This document shows, one piece after another, positions 61,579 through 64,000 of a stretch of 64,000 nt of DNA. Location of the stretch: positions 3,162,001 through 3,226,000 of the forward strand of contig NZ_OZ061315.1 in NCBI RefSeq assembly GCF_964063325.1, written 5' to 3'. Source of the DNA: Hafnia alvei. GTDB lineage: Bacteria > Pseudomonadota > Gammaproteobacteria > Enterobacterales > Enterobacteriaceae. Below the pieces are notes generated by a model, which was not told where the DNA came from, searched no databases, and was given only the letters and a program-made list of their open reading frames with translations. The translations under genes and the position numbers were made by a program. Within the stretch, counting starts at the first letter, position 1. Each line of letters begins with the position of its first letter.

Positions 61579-63704
61579 AGCCAGCCCCCACCGCCAGTTC
61601 CACCACCATTTAACCAACCAGACCCCGAAAGGGAGCTCGGTACTGTCGGTGATTTGTCCTGTGGCTTGGATTTCTTTTTATTCGTCGTCACTACAACAGC
61701 CTCCCGCGCCGTATCTTCATTAAAAATATTCGGGTTAACCTCTTGAGATTCAGCCCACGCTGGCGGCTTATCCCATGAAATGCGCTCATACCCGCGCAAA
61801 AACGCAATGGCATGGATATAACAAAACAGGTCCATCGCTTCGTTGTTCCCCTTACCCGGCTTGCGCCATTTGCCATCGGCCCCACGCTCTTCATAGGTCA
61901 GCTCGTCAAAGAACCATTCACCCAACCAATTTGGGAAATGAATAAATCCCGCGCCCGGCACATCACGCGCCATCGCGTTACTCAACTGATCTTTGAAAAT
62001 ATCGGTTTGCAGCAGATAGACCGGCACGTCACCGCGTGCATCTGCACGGCGATCGCTTCGCTCGGTATTGTTGGGGTAAGTTTTGGTCACGGATTTTTGG
62101 CGGCGAGTACTGTCCCCCTTAACCAAATACACACGCTTATGCACGCCGTCTTGACGACACCGACGCCAGAACTTATAGGCGTTATCGGTTACACCGTCCT
62201 CACCGCCGCTGTCGACAGCCATCGCCAACACGGACATGCGCTTACCGGAGCCGTCAGCCAGTGCATAGGTTTTTTGTAGAACATCGGTGATCAAGAGATC
62301 CCAATCCTCGGGAAATGCACCGGGATGCACCTGTAACGATTCGCCGTTTTCATCACAGCGCATGGACTGTTTGATGTTGTAACGGTCTATCGTCCACCGC
62401 TCGCCATTCTCTCCATAGCCAACGACCTGCACGACAAAGCGGCGATTCTTACCACCCTGAACGTCGACGGCTGCCATGAGAAAACGCACTTTTGGCGGTA
62501 CTAAGCGTTTACCGTAATCCTCTACTCGCGCCATTAACTCATCGCTTCGGCGTTGTTCACTGGCGGCACGCGGCAAGTAGGGCAATCCCCAGTCGGTATT
62601 GATAACGGCCTTCAAGGTTTCTTCGCTGCCGGTGGCCTCGAACTCCATCTCAGCGGTCAGGAGTTTGTACACCAGCTGCGCCCACGTCTGATAAGCCGCA
62701 GCGGGACCTTCCATCCAGAAAGAAGCGATGCGCGAGCGCCGAGCTTCACCGGTAATCACACCATCACGATCTATGCTCTGGCCTTCACGCAGCCAAATCC
62801 CACGCTGGTTAAGTTCACGTTTTTGGTGTGCGGCAATGGCTTGATGGCAATGAGGGCATTCAACATGCGCCGCTTCGCTAGCTTTCACCGGATCGGTTTC
62901 ATCACGGTAGCCGGTCATGGATTCCATCGACGGCTGGAAATACTCGCCGCAATGTGGACAGGGCCAGTACCAGCGACGACGATCACCGCGGTTATAAAGA
63001 GACAGTATGCCGGTTGTCGGCGGCGCTTCATGGGGTGACGTTCTGCGCCATTTAGTGTTGCGAATATCGCGCCCCGGTGAGCTCTCCACCAGCGTCATGC
63101 CCGACGACATAAAGGTTGTGGTACGTTTTGAAGCCAGCGTGAAGGCATCCCCCTCCCCGTCGATATCCTCAGGAAAGCGGTCATAGTCGGTCAGCGCAAC
63201 ACACTTATAGTCAGACGATGACATGATATTGATGGACGGCCAGCCTATCTTTAAATAGTTGCCAGCCAAAAACGTCATATCGTGAACGTTGTTGTCATTA
63301 CGTCGCGGACTTAATCGTTCAGCCACATCAGGGCTCATGCGAAACGTACGGGAAAGACGCTTTTTCGAATGCTCGCGTGCTTTCTCCTCGGTCATTTGCA
63401 CGATCAACATATCCGAGGGATCACAGATAATGTTGTACACCACCCAGCCATCGATAAGGCCAATAGTCTTACCGGTACGCGCAGGCCCCACAAACACCAC
63501 CGCATCATATTCGCGTGATGCTAAACAGTTCATCGGCTCCAACACATACGGCGCAACCGACGGGTCCCACTTCACCGAGTTACCCGCGCCTTTAGGGACG
63601 CGCATATATTGTTCCACGGCACTGGCTACCGGCATGCGCCTCGGGGCCTGAATAATTCCCGCCATATTGCGGCGAGTGCTAGCAGCGGATGCCTGTGAAA
63701 CCAT
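61575..63704 (-). CDS. terminase large subunit (lambda gpA-like)
   Basis: 709 residues. Walker A VFVGPARTGKTIGLIDG about 70-85, GIWLREGQSIDRDG, and the nuclease region with MAAVDVQGGKNRRFVVQVVGYG and MAVDSGGEDGVTDNAYKFWRRC. Zn-finger-like CPHCGEYF and CPHCHQAI sit in the middle. Packages DNA at cos sites with its small partner. Its start is one base from the preceding stop. Confidence 0.95.
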   Translation of the reverse strand: MVSQASAASTRRNMAGIIQAPRRMPVASAVEQYMRVPKGAGNSVKWDPSVAPYVLEPMNCLASREYDAVVFVGPARTGKTIGLIDGWVVYNIICDPSDMLIVQMTEEKAREHSKKRLSRTFRMSPDVAERLSPRRNDNNVHDMTFLAGNYLKIGWPSINIMSSSDYKCVALTDYDRFPEDIDGEGDAFTLASKRTTTFMSSGMTLVESSPGRDIRNTKWRRTSPHEAPPTTGILSLYNRGDRRRWYWPCPHCGEYFQPSMESMTGYRDETDPVKASEAAHVECPHCHQAIAAHQKRELNQRGIWLREGQSIDRDGVITGEARRSRIASFWMEGPAAAYQTWAQLVYKLLTAEMEFEATGSEETLKAVINTDWGLPYLPRAASEQRRSDELMARVEDYGKRLVPPKVRFLMAAVDVQGGKNRRFVVQVVGYGENGERWTIDRYNIKQSMRCDENGESLQVHPGAFPEDWDLLITDVLQKTYALADGSGKRMSVLAMAVDSGGEDGVTDNAYKFWRRCRQDGVHKRVYLVKGDSTRRQKSVTKTYPNNTERSDRRADARGDVPVYLLQTDIFKDQLSNAMARDVPGAGFIHFPNWLGEWFFDELTYEERGADGKWRKPGKGNNEAMDLFCYIHAIAFLRGYERISWDKPPAWAESQEVNPNIFNEDTAREAVVVTTNKKKSKPQDKSPTVPSSLSGSGWLNGGGTGGGGWL

Positions 63705-64000
63705 TAATCCTCCTCGGGCATGTCCTCCTCACTTGGCGTATCTGCCTCTATGACCTTTTGCGCAATCTGATCCCGAAGGTCATCAATAATGCATTGGACG
63801 CGCTCAACGGCGACCGGCGACAAAGCGCAGTCACGTTCGAGAATATCGGGGAGTGTTTCGAGCACCTGCACCATCGCTTTGGCCATCGCTGAAAATTCAC
63901 GCGTCACCTCTTCGGCGGGGATGAGCTCATGAGTTTCTTGCTGAAACTTGAGGCGTTCACGTTCGGACTGAAACCACGCTTTACGATCGGGAGGCAACAT
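63704..64000 (-). CDS. terminase small subunit / DUF1441-like, cut by window edge
   Basis: 99 codons visible: KAWFQSERERLKFQQETHELIPAEEVTREFSAMAKAMVQVLETLPDILERDCALSPVAVERVQCIIDDLRDQIAQ, an acidic end (SEEDMPEED). The pattern is the C-terminal half of the DUF1441/phage small-terminase family. A CAT (Met) lies exactly at the window end, so it is probably an internal Met and the DNA-binding N-terminus is outside. Confidence 0.8.
   Translation of the reverse strand: MLPPDRKAWFQSERERLKFQQETHELIPAEEVTREFSAMAKAMVQVLETLPDILERDCALSPVAVERVQCIIDDLRDQIAQKVIEADTPSEEDMPEED

Overview
The window looks like a chromosome segment of an enterobacterium close to Hafnia/Obesumbacterium/Edwardsiella. This is inferred from a conserved block in Enterobacterales order (fabB-mnmC-yfcL-epmC-yfcA, then mepA-aroC-prmB-smrB-sixA-fadJ-fadI-yfcZ-fadL-mlaA, then a tRNA-Arg argW site) and from protein similarity recognised by eye; no database search was possible.

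Layout. 1-1.4 kb: scsB (partial) and scsA copper-tolerance genes and a DUF4186 gene. 1.5-3.2 kb: an acid-shock gene asr carrying a frameshift, a gene-poor stretch with one possible 44-residue ORF, and a small YgdI/YgdR lipoprotein. 3.3-8.7 kb: fabB (with FabR and FadR sites), mnmC, yfcL, epmC, yfcA and a 127-bp palindromic repeat. 9-13.1 kb: an insertion relative to the usual order, with an aspartate/glutamate racemase, hypT, iadA, yjiG and yjiH (isoaspartyl-peptide/aspartate use). 13.4-24 kb: mepA, aroC, prmB, smrB, sixA, fadJ-fadI, yfcZ and fadL, with FadR sites before fadI and fadL. 24.2-32.3 kb: mlaA and a full ccmABCDEFG(dsbE)HI cytochrome c maturation operon.

32.6-39.5 kb is the most interesting part. 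Four tightly packed genes encode a Sec-exported member of the histidine/phenylalanine ammonia-lyase fold, a Tat-exported flavocytochrome-c-type FAD reductase, a tetraheme cytochrome c and a heptaheme cytochrome c fused to a quinol-oxidising cytochrome b. A convergent gene encodes a TyrR/NtrC-like regulator with a degraded ATPase. Together they suggest a self-contained periplasmic respiration: the lyase would make an alpha,beta-unsaturated acid and the reductase would use it as terminal acceptor, with electrons from quinol. The adjacent ccm operon would assemble the eleven c hemes. The lyase has Glu-Ala-Asp where the family normally has the Ala-Ser-Gly that forms its MIO cofactor, so its chemistry is open.

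39.83-64 kb: the 5' part of argW is cut off and followed by a prophage that runs off the right edge. It is a mosaic with a lambda-type head module (terminase, gpW, portal, protease-capsid fusion) and a P2-type contractile tail. The left end carries cargo: a PAAR-tipped toxin with a DUF6392 immunity gene, a broken IS3-family element, and an acetyltransferase interrupted at a run of eight G, probably phase-variable.
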